A stretch of 64,000 nt of DNA from Sipunculus nudus (taxonomy: Eukaryota > Annelida > Sipuncula > Golfingiida > Sipunculidae), in contig JAPPUL010000084.1 in assembly GCA_026874595.1 (NCBI GenBank), positions 784,356 to 848,355 on the forward strand, written 5' to 3'. Both the position numbers and the translations under genes were made by a program. The notes beneath the pieces are model-generated. The model was not told where the DNA came from, made no database searches, and was given only the letters and a program-made list of their open reading frames with translations. Below are positions 56,311 to 64,000 of this stretch, piece by piece; position 1 is the stretch's first letter; the number at the start of each line of letters is the position of its first letter.

Positions 56311-57522
56311 CTATCTTACACTGCCATTCCCCTTAAAGCTCCCTCCCTTTCCAAGCACTATGATTTCATTCCCAAAACTCTTTGCCTCTGTCCAATCCCC
56401 CACTCTCGAGAAGCTTAACTCTCTCCCTTCTCCTATCTCTATGTCTTTATCTATTATCGCTTTCTTTATCACCGCTCCCCTACCCACTACCACGTTGTCA
56501 AACAATATTGAATCCTCTACCTCCGCCCCCTCCTCAATACGCACATGTGTTCCCAATATCGAGTTCTTTAAACTCCCTCCTATCGCTCCTCCCCCTGATA
56601 TAGATGAGTTTATTATTGTCCCCCTACTCTCTATATAGGTCCGAGTTGGTGCACTTTGACTCTGATAGGCCCTATAGGGCCAGCTCATGTCATATAAATC
56701 TATCTCGCATCCTTTGTTTAGTATAGTCATATTACCTGCATAATATTTCTCAACCGAGTCTAAAACGTTCCAATAACAAGGATTGCTATCCTCTCTAACA
56801 AATGGATATGCATATACCTCACCTTTCTTTACCATGTCTGGTATTATATGTTGTCCAAAGTCTTGTACCGTTTTATTATCCTTTGCACTTGTATAAAATA
56901 TCTCCTTAAGTACCTCTGTACTAAAAACATAAAGCCCCATAGAAACTCTACATCTTTCATCTGCACCCACCTCTTTATATAAATCTAATGGCTTTTCTCG
57001 AAACGATGTTATCTTATTCCCTTTTGTATATTCTACCACCCCAAACGACTTCGCTTCCCTCACCGATACCTCTGATGTTGCTATCGTTAGGTTTGCTCCT
57101 TTCTCTATATGAAAATCTATTAACTTCGAATAATCCATCTTATATATATGATCACCTGATAACGTTAGTATGTAGTCTGGACTCTCATCTTCTATCGTAA
57201 ATAAATTTTGGTATACTGAGTCTGCTGTCCCAAGATAAAACCTCTCCCCCATCCTTTGTTGCGGCGGATACACATCTATATATTCTCCTAAAGTCGGGGA
57301 GTATATACTCCAGGCGTCTCTTATGTGTCTTTGCAACGACGCAAACCTATGTTGCACGACAACGTTTATCTTCCTTATATTTGAATTAACACAATTTGAT
57401 AATACAAAGTCTATTACTCGATATTTACCGAAAAATGGTACTGCCGCCTTGCTTCGCTCTTTTACTAGTAAGCTTAGCTCCTGACGCTTCCCTCCCGCAA
57501 GTATTATTGCAAGTACTTTCAT
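56311..57522 (-). CDS. glgC: Glucose-1-phosphate adenylyltransferase
   Basis: Makes ADP-glucose for glycogen. 403 aa: nucleotidyltransferase AIILAGGKRQELSLLVKERS with KAAVPFFGKYRVIDFVLSN, GTADSVYQNLFT, LSGDHIYKMDY, SFREKP and the left-handed beta-helix end (ISGGGAIGGSLKNSILG, then VVGRGAVIKKAIIDKD). The usual GG-R-L of the P-loop reads GGKRQELSLL here, a mild variant. No glgA or glgB is nearby. Confidence 0.93.
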   Translation of the reverse strand: MKVLAIILAGGKRQELSLLVKERSKAAVPFFGKYRVIDFVLSNCVNSNIRKINVVVQHRFASLQRHIRDAWSIYSPTLGEYIDVYPPQQRMGERFYLGTADSVYQNLFTIEDESPDYILTLSGDHIYKMDYSKLIDFHIEKGANLTIATSEVSVREAKSFGVVEYTKGNKITSFREKPLDLYKEVGADERCRVSMGLYVFSTEVLKEIFYTSAKDNKTVQDFGQHIIPDMVKKGEVYAYPFVREDSNPCYWNVLDSVEKYYAGNMTILNKGCEIDLYDMSWPYRAYQSQSAPTRTYIESRGTIINSSISGGGAIGGSLKNSILGTHVRIEEGAEVEDSILFDNVVVGRGAVIKKAIIDKDIEIGEGRELSFSRVGDWTEAKSFGNEIIVLGKGGSFKGNGSVR

Positions 57523-57536
57523 CTAGCCTCTTATTA

Positions 57537-57968
57537 CTATTTCTTAGTCCCCTTACCCATAAATATATTTATTAATTTTATAAACATTTTACGTATAGAT
57601 AAGACCAAGCTCCTTAACGTTCTTCTAAACCTAGATGCATAGCCGCCGGATAATAACTTCTCCTTCTCTCGCGCAAGAATTAATAACTCCTCTACATTAA
57701 ACTCTTTCCTAAGCAAATTCTCTTCGCTTTCTATTAGGAGCCTCTTTAGATTATTCTCAGGATTTATCACCCTAACATCAACTTCCTTAAAACCAAGAGC
57801 CTTACACGCTGTAAGACGTCTTACCCCTGCAATTAACTCCTTCTTATCATTTATCAATATCGGATTTAAAAGCCCATGAGAACGTATAGATTCCTGTAAT
57901 AGTGTTATATCACCTATATCTTTCCTTATACGTTTTCCTATTATTATTTCTCTTATTTCAAGTTTCAT
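57537..57968 (-). CDS. Small ParB N-terminal-domain protein
   Basis: 143 aa with a ParB/sulfiredoxin-type nuclease-CTPase fold in the first about 90 residues: LLQESIRSHGLLNPILI, LIAGVRRLTACKALGF. The C-terminus is basic and partly hydrophobic (RSLVLSIRKMFIKLINIFMG), possibly an amphipathic membrane-contact helix. It lacks the HTH and dimerisation domains of chromosome-partitioning ParB, so partitioning is unlikely. Start 15 bp upstream of glgC. Function unknown. Confidence 0.78.
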   Translation of the reverse strand: MKLEIREIIIGKRIRKDIGDITLLQESIRSHGLLNPILINDKKELIAGVRRLTACKALGFKEVDVRVINPENNLKRLLIESEENLLRKEFNVEELLILAREKEKLLSGGYASRFRRTLRSLVLSIRKMFIKLINIFMGKGTKK

Positions 57969-58101
57969 ATCTTCTTACATTATCTATCCTTTTTTATCAT
58001 CAGTGCTTTTGCATGACTTTTATTAACTTTAACAAAAGTACTAAAAATAACAACTATTATATTTATTTATATTTATTTGCTTTCTATATATTCGTAAATT
58101 A

Positions 58102-60369
58102 TTATCTGCTCGTATATAGCGGGGCCTTTCTTATCATCCCTTTGCTTATATCTCCTAAATTACCCGCCCCCGTCAAAACCATAACCTTCTTTAACTCCTC
58201 CTTAAGCTTGTCTAGTACATACTTTACCCCTTGCGCATAACCTCCATAGGCTCCAATTGCAACCGGACGCCCAATACATACAAAATCTGCTCCCAACGCA
58301 AGTGCTTTAAATATATCCTCACCCAGCCGAAACCCTCCATCTACCATTATTATTGCTTCTTTTCCTACTGCATCCACTATCTCCTCAAGTACATCAAGAC
58401 CCCCAGGCATATTATCCATTACTCGCCCTCCGTGATTTGATACTATTATACTTCTTGCTCCTGTGTCTAGTGCACGTAATGCATCCGTCTTGCTCATTAT
58501 ACCCTTAAGGATAAAAGGTAGTTTTGTCGCCTTTACTAGCTCTCTTATCTTTTGTAAGCTCTTACTCTCAACTCCTTGATTCTTAAGCTTCATCGTTATA
58601 AATGAAGCTGCGTCTATGTCTATTCCTACCCCTATTGCTCCTCCCTCCTCAAGCACACGTATCCGTTTTATTATCTCATGTTGCGATACTCGCGGTTTTA
58701 ATATCGCTATCCCTCGCCCATTAACTGCTTTTATCGCTTCTAAGGCTATTAGATACTTATCCGGACTTGCTCCGTCTCCTAGCATCCCAATCGAACCCGA
58801 TAGCTGTGCTCCATGGGTTATTGCTTTCATAAACTCTATCTCCGATAATCCCCCTCCCATATTTGTCTTGGCTCCCGTTAGCGGCGATACCAATATCGGT
58901 GCACTTACATTTGTTCCAAAAAGAGTTGACTTTGTATCCGGTGCCTTAACATCATGCATATAACTCGTAACAATCTGATACCTTTTTATCGCCTTTAAAT
59001 TATTAAAAAACGATGTGCCACTTCCTATACCTCCCATCCCAGGCACCTGACCCCGACACTCACGACCATCACATACCTTACATACAAAACACGTCTTATT
59101 AAACTTCTTTATCGCTGTTTCCTTAATCTCACTAAAAGATATTACACTCTCTTTCTCAGTTGAGACTGATATCGTTGTAATGGCACTATTTATTGCTTTT
59201 AGTACATCTTCTTTTGAGTCTCCTATTGCTATTACATGTCCTGCCTTCTCTACATTATTAGTCGGCCTTTTAATTACGTCCCCCTCTTGTACGTCAATAA
59301 ATATATTCTTAACTCCCTTTATTTTACGTGCTTTTTCAACTCCATTAATTGATGTTACTATCCCTTCTTTAGGAATAATCGCATGTTCCATAGAAAACTT
59401 ATTGTGTATTGGATGTAATAGTTCGGGCTGCATGCCAAGCGATATTAATATTGCGTTCTTTATTAAATTTACTCCAGTTGCATATGGATAGGTATAAGAG
59501 GACATGAAGCCTCCTGAAAGTCGTGCCGCAAGTTCTATAATTACGCAAGAACCATCCTCTAAAACCTTAATATCTCCCTTTGCTGCGCCATCGGATAGGC
59601 CTAACGCTCTAATCCCATCTTTCATCACTTGTATTGCATTGTCAATTACAAAGGAGGCTTGCGTTGAGGGTAATATATGTCCTGTCTCTACAAAGTATGG
59701 CTCATACTCTATTATACGATCTGCTATCCCTGCTATATATATATTGTCCTTATAGATTAAGGCATCTATACTAAGCTCTGCCCCGGCTATAAACTCCTCA
59801 AGCAATACCTCTCCACTTGGTGAGTTTTCTTTTGCAAGATTAAAGGCACTCTCAAGCTCTGACTCTCTATAAACTCGAACTACTCCACGGGCACCCATGT
59901 TATTTGTAGGCTTAACTACAACTGGTGGCTTTATATTAAAAAATGCCTTGTACGCATCTTCAAATACCCAACAAGACGCAAAGCGAGGTATAGGTACCCC
60001 ACATTTAGCAAAACGTTCTCGCATCTTAAGTTTGTTTGTTGCCGCATGTGCGTTTTCAAAATTATTACCTATAAGACCGAGTGCCCCACAAACTGCCGCA
60101 ACCGTAACAGAGGCATCAGTTCCTACCGTCATAACTCCATCAATTGGTATACGCTCATTAAATGTACGCGCAACACGTACACAACCCTCAACATCACGAG
60201 TACTCATTATTATCGGATAATCTGCGAACTTTAACCCTATTGCTTCTTTGTTATAATCTGTTACAATTGTTGCTATATCCATATCACGTGCAGTTTGTAT
60301 GGCAGGTAGTTGAAGGATTCCTCCTCCTATGATCATAATATGTTTCTTAGACAAAAAGCCTCCCTTCAA
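58102..60369 (-). CDS. ATP-grasp / FMN-dependent alpha-hydroxy-acid dehydrogenase fusion
   Basis: 755 aa. N-terminal part (1-410): PurK/carbamoyl-phosphate-synthase-like ATP-grasp ligase with a pre-ATP-grasp Rossmann start (IMIIGGGILQLPAIQTARD), PPVVVKPTNNMGARGV, LLEEFIAGAELSIDALI and metal-binding CVIIELAARLSGGF. C-terminal part (about 430-755): FMN alpha-hydroxy-acid oxidase TIM barrel with a cysteine cluster (CFVCKVCDGRECRG, C-x2-C-x2-C-x4-C), GMGGIGSGTSFFNN, FILKGIMSKTDALRA, the catalytic VSNHGGRVMD and GADFVCIGRPVAIGAYGG. Each half is a known family and normally separate; together they suggest a two-step synthesis of an unknown product. Probably alone in its transcript. Confidence 0.85.
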   Translation of the reverse strand: MKGGFLSKKHIMIIGGGILQLPAIQTARDMDIATIVTDYNKEAIGLKFADYPIIMSTRDVEGCVRVARTFNERIPIDGVMTVGTDASVTVAAVCGALGLIGNNFENAHAATNKLKMRERFAKCGVPIPRFASCWVFEDAYKAFFNIKPPVVVKPTNNMGARGVVRVYRESELESAFNLAKENSPSGEVLLEEFIAGAELSIDALIYKDNIYIAGIADRIIEYEPYFVETGHILPSTQASFVIDNAIQVMKDGIRALGLSDGAAKGDIKVLEDGSCVIIELAARLSGGFMSSYTYPYATGVNLIKNAILISLGMQPELLHPIHNKFSMEHAIIPKEGIVTSINGVEKARKIKGVKNIFIDVQEGDVIKRPTNNVEKAGHVIAIGDSKEDVLKAINSAITTISVSTEKESVISFSEIKETAIKKFNKTCFVCKVCDGRECRGQVPGMGGIGSGTSFFNNLKAIKRYQIVTSYMHDVKAPDTKSTLFGTNVSAPILVSPLTGAKTNMGGGLSEIEFMKAITHGAQLSGSIGMLGDGASPDKYLIALEAIKAVNGRGIAILKPRVSQHEIIKRIRVLEEGGAIGVGIDIDAASFITMKLKNQGVESKSLQKIRELVKATKLPFILKGIMSKTDALRALDTGARSIIVSNHGGRVMDNMPGGLDVLEEIVDAVGKEAIIMVDGGFRLGEDIFKALALGADFVCIGRPVAIGAYGGYAQGVKYVLDKLKEELKKVMVLTGAGNLGDISKGMIRKAPLYTSR

Positions 60370-60511
60370 AACAGTATTAAAAATGAAAAAGTGATAAATT
60401 TATTGTCGGAAGACTTTATCTTCTGATTAATATATATTGTATTCCAGATTATTATGGAAACTGATTTTAGTAACATAAATAAAATAATTAGTTATAGTGA
60501 GAGTATTAAAA

Positions 60512-61948
60512 ATGAAAAATGCTACAGTAAAAACGATAAGAGAAGAGCTTCTAAGTGGTAAAACAACTTGTTTTGACCTCGTAAAGGAAATACTTGAAAA
60601 GATAGAAAAAGACAAAACAAAGAAAAAACCTATAAACGCCCTAACGAATGTTTTCAAGGAAAAAGTGATTCTAGAAGCAAAAGATAAGGATAAAATGCTG
60701 CAAAACAAGGACAAAGAAGCCTTAGAAAACGAGCTTTTTGGAATACCCATAATAATAAAAGACAATATAAATATTGAAGGAGAGAATACAAGTTGTGGGT
60801 CCAAGATACTTGAAAACTACAAAGCAACCTTTGACGCAACGGTGGTAAAAAAGCTAAAGGAAGCGGGCATTTTGATGGTTGGAAAAAGTAATATGGACGA
60901 ATTTGCAATGGGCTCCTCTTCTGAGCGGTCAATATACGGAGCTGTAAGGAATCCAAAAGATTTAGATAGGACAGCGGGGGGTAGTAGTGGAGGGAGTGCG
61001 GCATTGGTGAGTGCTGGATTTGTTCCAATTGCTCTTGGTTCTGATACGGGAGGTTCAATAAGACAACCGGCGGCATTTTGTGGAGTAGTTGGGCTTAAGC
61101 CGACCTATGGACGAGTATCAAGATACGGCCTTGTTGCCTATGCCTCATCATTTGACCAAATAGGACCTATAACAAATACAGTATACGATAGCGCTTTACT
61201 ACTAAGCATCATAAGCGGAAAAGACTATAGTGACTCAACCACAAAAGACAAAACAGTTCTAGACTACACAAAAAACTTAAACAAAGATATAAAAGGCAAA
61301 AGAATAGGCATCCCAAAAGAATACACAAAAGATTTGCCCAAACCAATACAAAAAAGTCTTAATAGGACAAAGGAGCAACTTTCGGATTTGGGCTGCACGC
61401 TAAAGGAAATAAGTCTGCCACATACCCAGTATAGCATTCCAACATATTATATAATCTCAACAGCAGAGGCAAGTTCAAATTTAAGTAGATTTGATGGTAT
61501 ACGCTATGGTTACAGGTCAAAGGAAGATAATTTAGAAGATACATATTTAAAAAGTCGTAGTAAAGGATTTGGCGAAGAGGTAAAGCGTCGAATAATGCTT
61601 GGCACTTATGTCCTTTCAAGCGGCTATTATGATGCATATTATCTTAAGGCTCAAAAGGTAAGGCGTTTAATGCAAGATGATTATAAGAAGGCATTTTATG
61701 ATGTAGATGTAATACTAACCCCGACAACACCGACAACAGCCTTTAAGCTAGGTGAGAAAATGTCTAATCCTATAAGCATGTATTTATCAGATATATTCAC
61801 GGCAAGTGCAAATGTGGTAGGTCTTCCTGCCATATCAATACCATATGGTAAAGACGAAGACAACTTACCGATAGGTATTCAACTAATGGGTAATTATTTT
61901 GCAGAAGATATGATATTAAATATAGCCTATAAGCTTGAGAACAGTTAA
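60512..61948 (+). CDS. gatA: Asp-tRNA(Asn)/Glu-tRNA(Gln) amidotransferase subunit A
   Basis: Amidase-signature enzyme that supplies ammonia for transamidation. Triad: Lys in IIIKDNINIEG, cis-Ser in GGSSGGSAALVSAGF, Ser in SDTGGSIRQPAAFCG. 478 aa from ATG 60512, which has GAGAG eight bases upstream; an in-frame GTG at 60497 would add five residues and overlaps that site. Lacks gatB/gatC as neighbours, so the complex is encoded elsewhere. Divergent from the ATP-grasp fusion gene across about 140 bp. Intact. Confidence 0.95.
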   Translation: MKNATVKTIREELLSGKTTCFDLVKEILEKIEKDKTKKKPINALTNVFKEKVILEAKDKDKMLQNKDKEALENELFGIPIIIKDNINIEGENTSCGSKILENYKATFDATVVKKLKEAGILMVGKSNMDEFAMGSSSERSIYGAVRNPKDLDRTAGGSSGGSAALVSAGFVPIALGSDTGGSIRQPAAFCGVVGLKPTYGRVSRYGLVAYASSFDQIGPITNTVYDSALLLSIISGKDYSDSTTKDKTVLDYTKNLNKDIKGKRIGIPKEYTKDLPKPIQKSLNRTKEQLSDLGCTLKEISLPHTQYSIPTYYIISTAEASSNLSRFDGIRYGYRSKEDNLEDTYLKSRSKGFGEEVKRRIMLGTYVLSSGYYDAYYLKAQKVRRLMQDDYKKAFYDVDVILTPTTPTTAFKLGEKMSNPISMYLSDIFTASANVVGLPAISIPYGKDEDNLPIGIQLMGNYFAEDMILNIAYKLENS

Positions 61949-62036
61949 TAAAAAGCAAGCTTATATATTTGACTTTAGAACTTATAAAGAGTAATTTTTA
62001 AATATATATATAAGGAAAAGTATAGGATAAAATAGA

Positions 62037-63578
62037 TTGGAACCATCGATATTCACTATTGTGATAGTATTAGCTTGTCTTATAATAGGCTATTACGGAA
62101 GATATATATTAGACAGATTTAGATTAAAGACAGTGGAAAGTGAAAGAAATAGATTATTGGAGCTTGCTAATAAGGAGATAGAAAATAAGAGAAAAGAGAT
62201 ATTGCTTGAAGGTCAAAATAAGCTATTAAAGGAGCGACAAGAGAATGAGAAGGAGTTAAAGGATCAAAGGCAGGAGCTAAAGAGGCTTAACAGGAGATTA
62301 TCGGATAGAGAAGAAGCTTTTATACGGACTCGTAACAAAGTAGAAAAAGATTTAAAAATAAAAGAAGAAGAGCTTAATAACTTAAAAATTAAAATAGAAA
62401 AGAGAGACCTTGCCCTAAAAGATGCAGAGCTTGCATGTGAGAAGAAGCTTGAGGTAGTATCAAATTATACAAAAGAGCAAGCAAAACAAAAATTAATAGA
62501 AAGCATAAAGAAAGAAGCACAGAAGGATGCAGAAAAATATGTATCAAAGATAGAAAATGAAGCAAAAGAAAAGGCAGAATACGAGGCAAGACGAATAACA
62601 ATAACAACTATACAAAGACTTGCACCCAAGGCATCACAAGAGGCAAGTGTATCGTCTGTTTCCCTACCTAATAATGAGATGAAGGGCCGAATAATAGGTA
62701 AGGAAGGACGCAATATACGTACACTCGAAGTTTTAACAGGTGTAGATATAATAATAGACGACACACCAGAGGCTATAGTATTGTCATGTTTTGATCCCGT
62801 AAGACGTGAAAAGGCACGAAGGACAATTACAAAACTAATATCCGATGGAAGAATACATCCAAGTAGGATAGAAGAGCTATATGAGCAAGTTAGCAAAGAA
62901 TTAGATAAGACAATTAAAGAGGATGGCGAGAGGACGTGTCTTGAGCTTGGTATATACGACATGACGATGGAATTAAAAGAATATGTCGGAAGACTTAGAT
63001 ACAGATATAGTTATGGTCAGAATATATTAATTCATTCAAAAGAAGTGGCAACAATATGTGGCTATATAGCCTCAGAGGTTGGGGCAAATAAGAGATTATC
63101 TATACGAGGTGGTTTGCTACATGACATAGGAAAGGGAGTGCATACGGAAGATGGTAATCATGCAAGTGCAGGTGCATCTATTGCAAAGCAGTATGGTGAA
63201 GACCCTGTGGTTATAAATGCAATTGAATCACATCATTTTGATGTTGACCCAAAATACCCAGAATCAGTTATAGTGCAAACAGCTGATGCAATATCAGCAT
63301 CTCGTCCTGGTGCAAGACGCGCAACTTTTGGAGATTATGTAAAAAGACTTGAGAATTTAGAGACTATAGCATACGGATTTTCAGGCGTTGACAAAGCCTT
63401 TGCAATACAAGCTGGTCGTGAGCTTAGAATTATAGTAAACAACGCAACAACTGATGACATTCAAGCTAAACAGGTTGCACGAAGTATTGCAAAGAAGATA
63501 GAAGAGGATATGAAATTCCCGGGACAAGTCAAAGTGTCTCTTATACGGGAAACACGAATCACAGAATACGCAAAATAA
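62037..63578 (+). CDS. rny: Ribonuclease Y
   Basis: Membrane-anchored endoribonuclease that starts mRNA decay. 513 aa: TM helix (FTIVIVLACLIIGYYGRYI), a long Lys/Glu coiled coil (about 25-200), KH domain (KGRIIGKEGRNIRTLEVLTG), then the HD domain with metal residues in GGLLHDIGKGVHTE and ESHHFDVDP, and the close SLIRETRITEYAK. TTG start, with AGGATAA upstream; the surrounding frame has no better start. About 90 bp after gatA. Confidence 0.95.
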   Translation: MEPSIFTIVIVLACLIIGYYGRYILDRFRLKTVESERNRLLELANKEIENKRKEILLEGQNKLLKERQENEKELKDQRQELKRLNRRLSDREEAFIRTRNKVEKDLKIKEEELNNLKIKIEKRDLALKDAELACEKKLEVVSNYTKEQAKQKLIESIKKEAQKDAEKYVSKIENEAKEKAEYEARRITITTIQRLAPKASQEASVSSVSLPNNEMKGRIIGKEGRNIRTLEVLTGVDIIIDDTPEAIVLSCFDPVRREKARRTITKLISDGRIHPSRIEELYEQVSKELDKTIKEDGERTCLELGIYDMTMELKEYVGRLRYRYSYGQNILIHSKEVATICGYIASEVGANKRLSIRGGLLHDIGKGVHTEDGNHASAGASIAKQYGEDPVVINAIESHHFDVDPKYPESVIVQTADAISASRPGARRATFGDYVKRLENLETIAYGFSGVDKAFAIQAGRELRIIVNNATTDDIQAKQVARSIAKKIEEDMKFPGQVKVSLIRETRITEYAK

Positions 63579-63601
63579 GTTATTAATAAATTATTATTAT
63601 A

Positions 63602-64000
63602 TTATTCGTTAACACACCCTTCGTATAATCCAAATCCTGCATAAAAGTATGCTTTGTTATATCTTGCTTTAATGTGTTTGTAAGCTTTAAGCATACCAAT
63701 CTTTTTATTACCATTATTATTCATGGTTTCAGTAAAGAATTTTTCTAAGAATTCTTTGCTTACACTATCTTCAACATCCCAAAATGTATAAAGTATAGAT
63801 TTAACACCTGATATGAAAAACCCATTTAAGAGTCCAATTAGCCTCTCTCCTCTATAATGCCTAGCTTTACCTGAACTACATCCTGCTAACACAAGGAATT
63901 TTATATTGTTTAAACTAAGGTTAAATATTTCCTTAAGGTAAAACACTGAGTATCCCTCTAGATTATAATCTTTACTATCATTATGAGCATTGGGAATAGC
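63602..64000 (-). CDS. CHAT-domain protein, N-terminal part beyond window
   Basis: The C-terminal about 132 residues of a caspase-like CHAT protease domain run in from the right edge, so an internal ATG at 63946 is not the start. The segment begins AIPNAHNDSKDYNL, containing a candidate catalytic His. The catalytic Cys lies in FLVLAGCSSGKARH, followed by GERLIGLLNGFFISGVKSIL and TFWDVEDSVSKEFLEKFF, the family pattern, and ends GFGLYEGCVNE. CHAT proteases are found with TPR arrays and in some defence or cell-death systems. The partner is not visible here. Confidence 0.82.
   Translation of the reverse strand, partial: AIPNAHNDSKDYNLEGYSVFYLKEIFNLSLNNIKFLVLAGCSSGKARHYRGERLIGLLNGFFISGVKSILYTFWDVEDSVSKEFLEKFFTETMNNNGNKKIGMLKAYKHIKARYNKAYFYAGFGLYEGCVNE

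Overview
The window comes from a low-GC diderm bacterium. Evidence for this: lipoprotein signal peptides with lipobox cysteines, a HtrA/DegP periplasmic protease, a flagellar switch protein (FliN), tripartite tricarboxylate-type (TctABC) transport with a periplasmic receptor, and a PilZ c-di-GMP protein. Sulfolactate breakdown, a two-subunit oxygen-sensitive class I fumarase and a lack of aerobic respiratory genes suggest an anaerobe. The many broken accessory genes and frequent slipped-strand duplications suggest a host-associated genome in partial decay. DapL, FliN, RNase Y, GlgC and a secreted protein of spirochaete flavour (4104-5498) would fit a spirochaete. A sulfite-respiring desulfobacterial lineage would also fit. 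The sequence alone does not decide. No rRNA, tRNA or CRISPR was recognised.

Layout. 1-3.4 kb (minus): htrA (cut by the edge), folE2, a TusA-type protein and fliN. 4.1-9.1 kb (plus): a secreted hypothetical protein, dapL, argG and a small exported protein. 9.1-10.9 kb (minus): lepA. 11.1-18.4 kb is a graveyard: a TPR fragment (minus), then a plus-strand series of broken genes that reads as a former sulfoacetate operon (TctC-type receptor, sauS, sauT, xsc, pta), then a broken Panacea-domain gene and a broken membrane protein. 18.4-24.3 kb (minus): a housekeeping run fumA-fumB-aspS-ybeY-corC-recO. 24.6-27 kb (plus): a site-2-type M50 protease and hemL. 27.5-34.3 kb (plus): an intact sulfolactate operon, suyA-suyB-TctC-TctA-TctB-slcC-comC. 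34.2-35.4 kb: tandem copies of the comC 3' end. 35.6-50.0 kb (plus): eight GLUG-repeat lipoprotein genes or fragments, with a 43-copy 29-bp minisatellite, duplicated leaders and repeated hairpins. 50.6-53.2 kb: a LysR regulator, a PilZ protein and a MrcB-N/PD-(D/E)xK nuclease. 53.3-60.4 kb (minus): glmS, trpS, glgC, a ParB-like protein and an ATP-grasp/FMN-dehydrogenase fusion. 60.5-63.6 kb (plus): gatA and RNase Y. The right edge holds the C-terminal half of a CHAT-domain protein (minus).

How the parts work together. The 27.5-34.3 kb operon imports sulfolactate (TctABC) and interconverts its enantiomers through sulfopyruvate (SlcC, ComC). SuyAB then cleaves (R)-sulfolactate to pyruvate and sulfite, so it supplies carbon and possibly an electron acceptor. 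The dead 11.5-17.4 kb cluster would have turned sulfoacetate into acetyl-CoA and sulfite, so one of two sulfonate routes has been lost. The 35-50 kb block looks like a surface lipoprotein diversification locus. Paralogues share near-identical DNA cassettes, one gene is a two-module fusion, one is a truncated tandem copy and one is frameshifted. Non-coding tandem arrays in the spacers could promote recombination.
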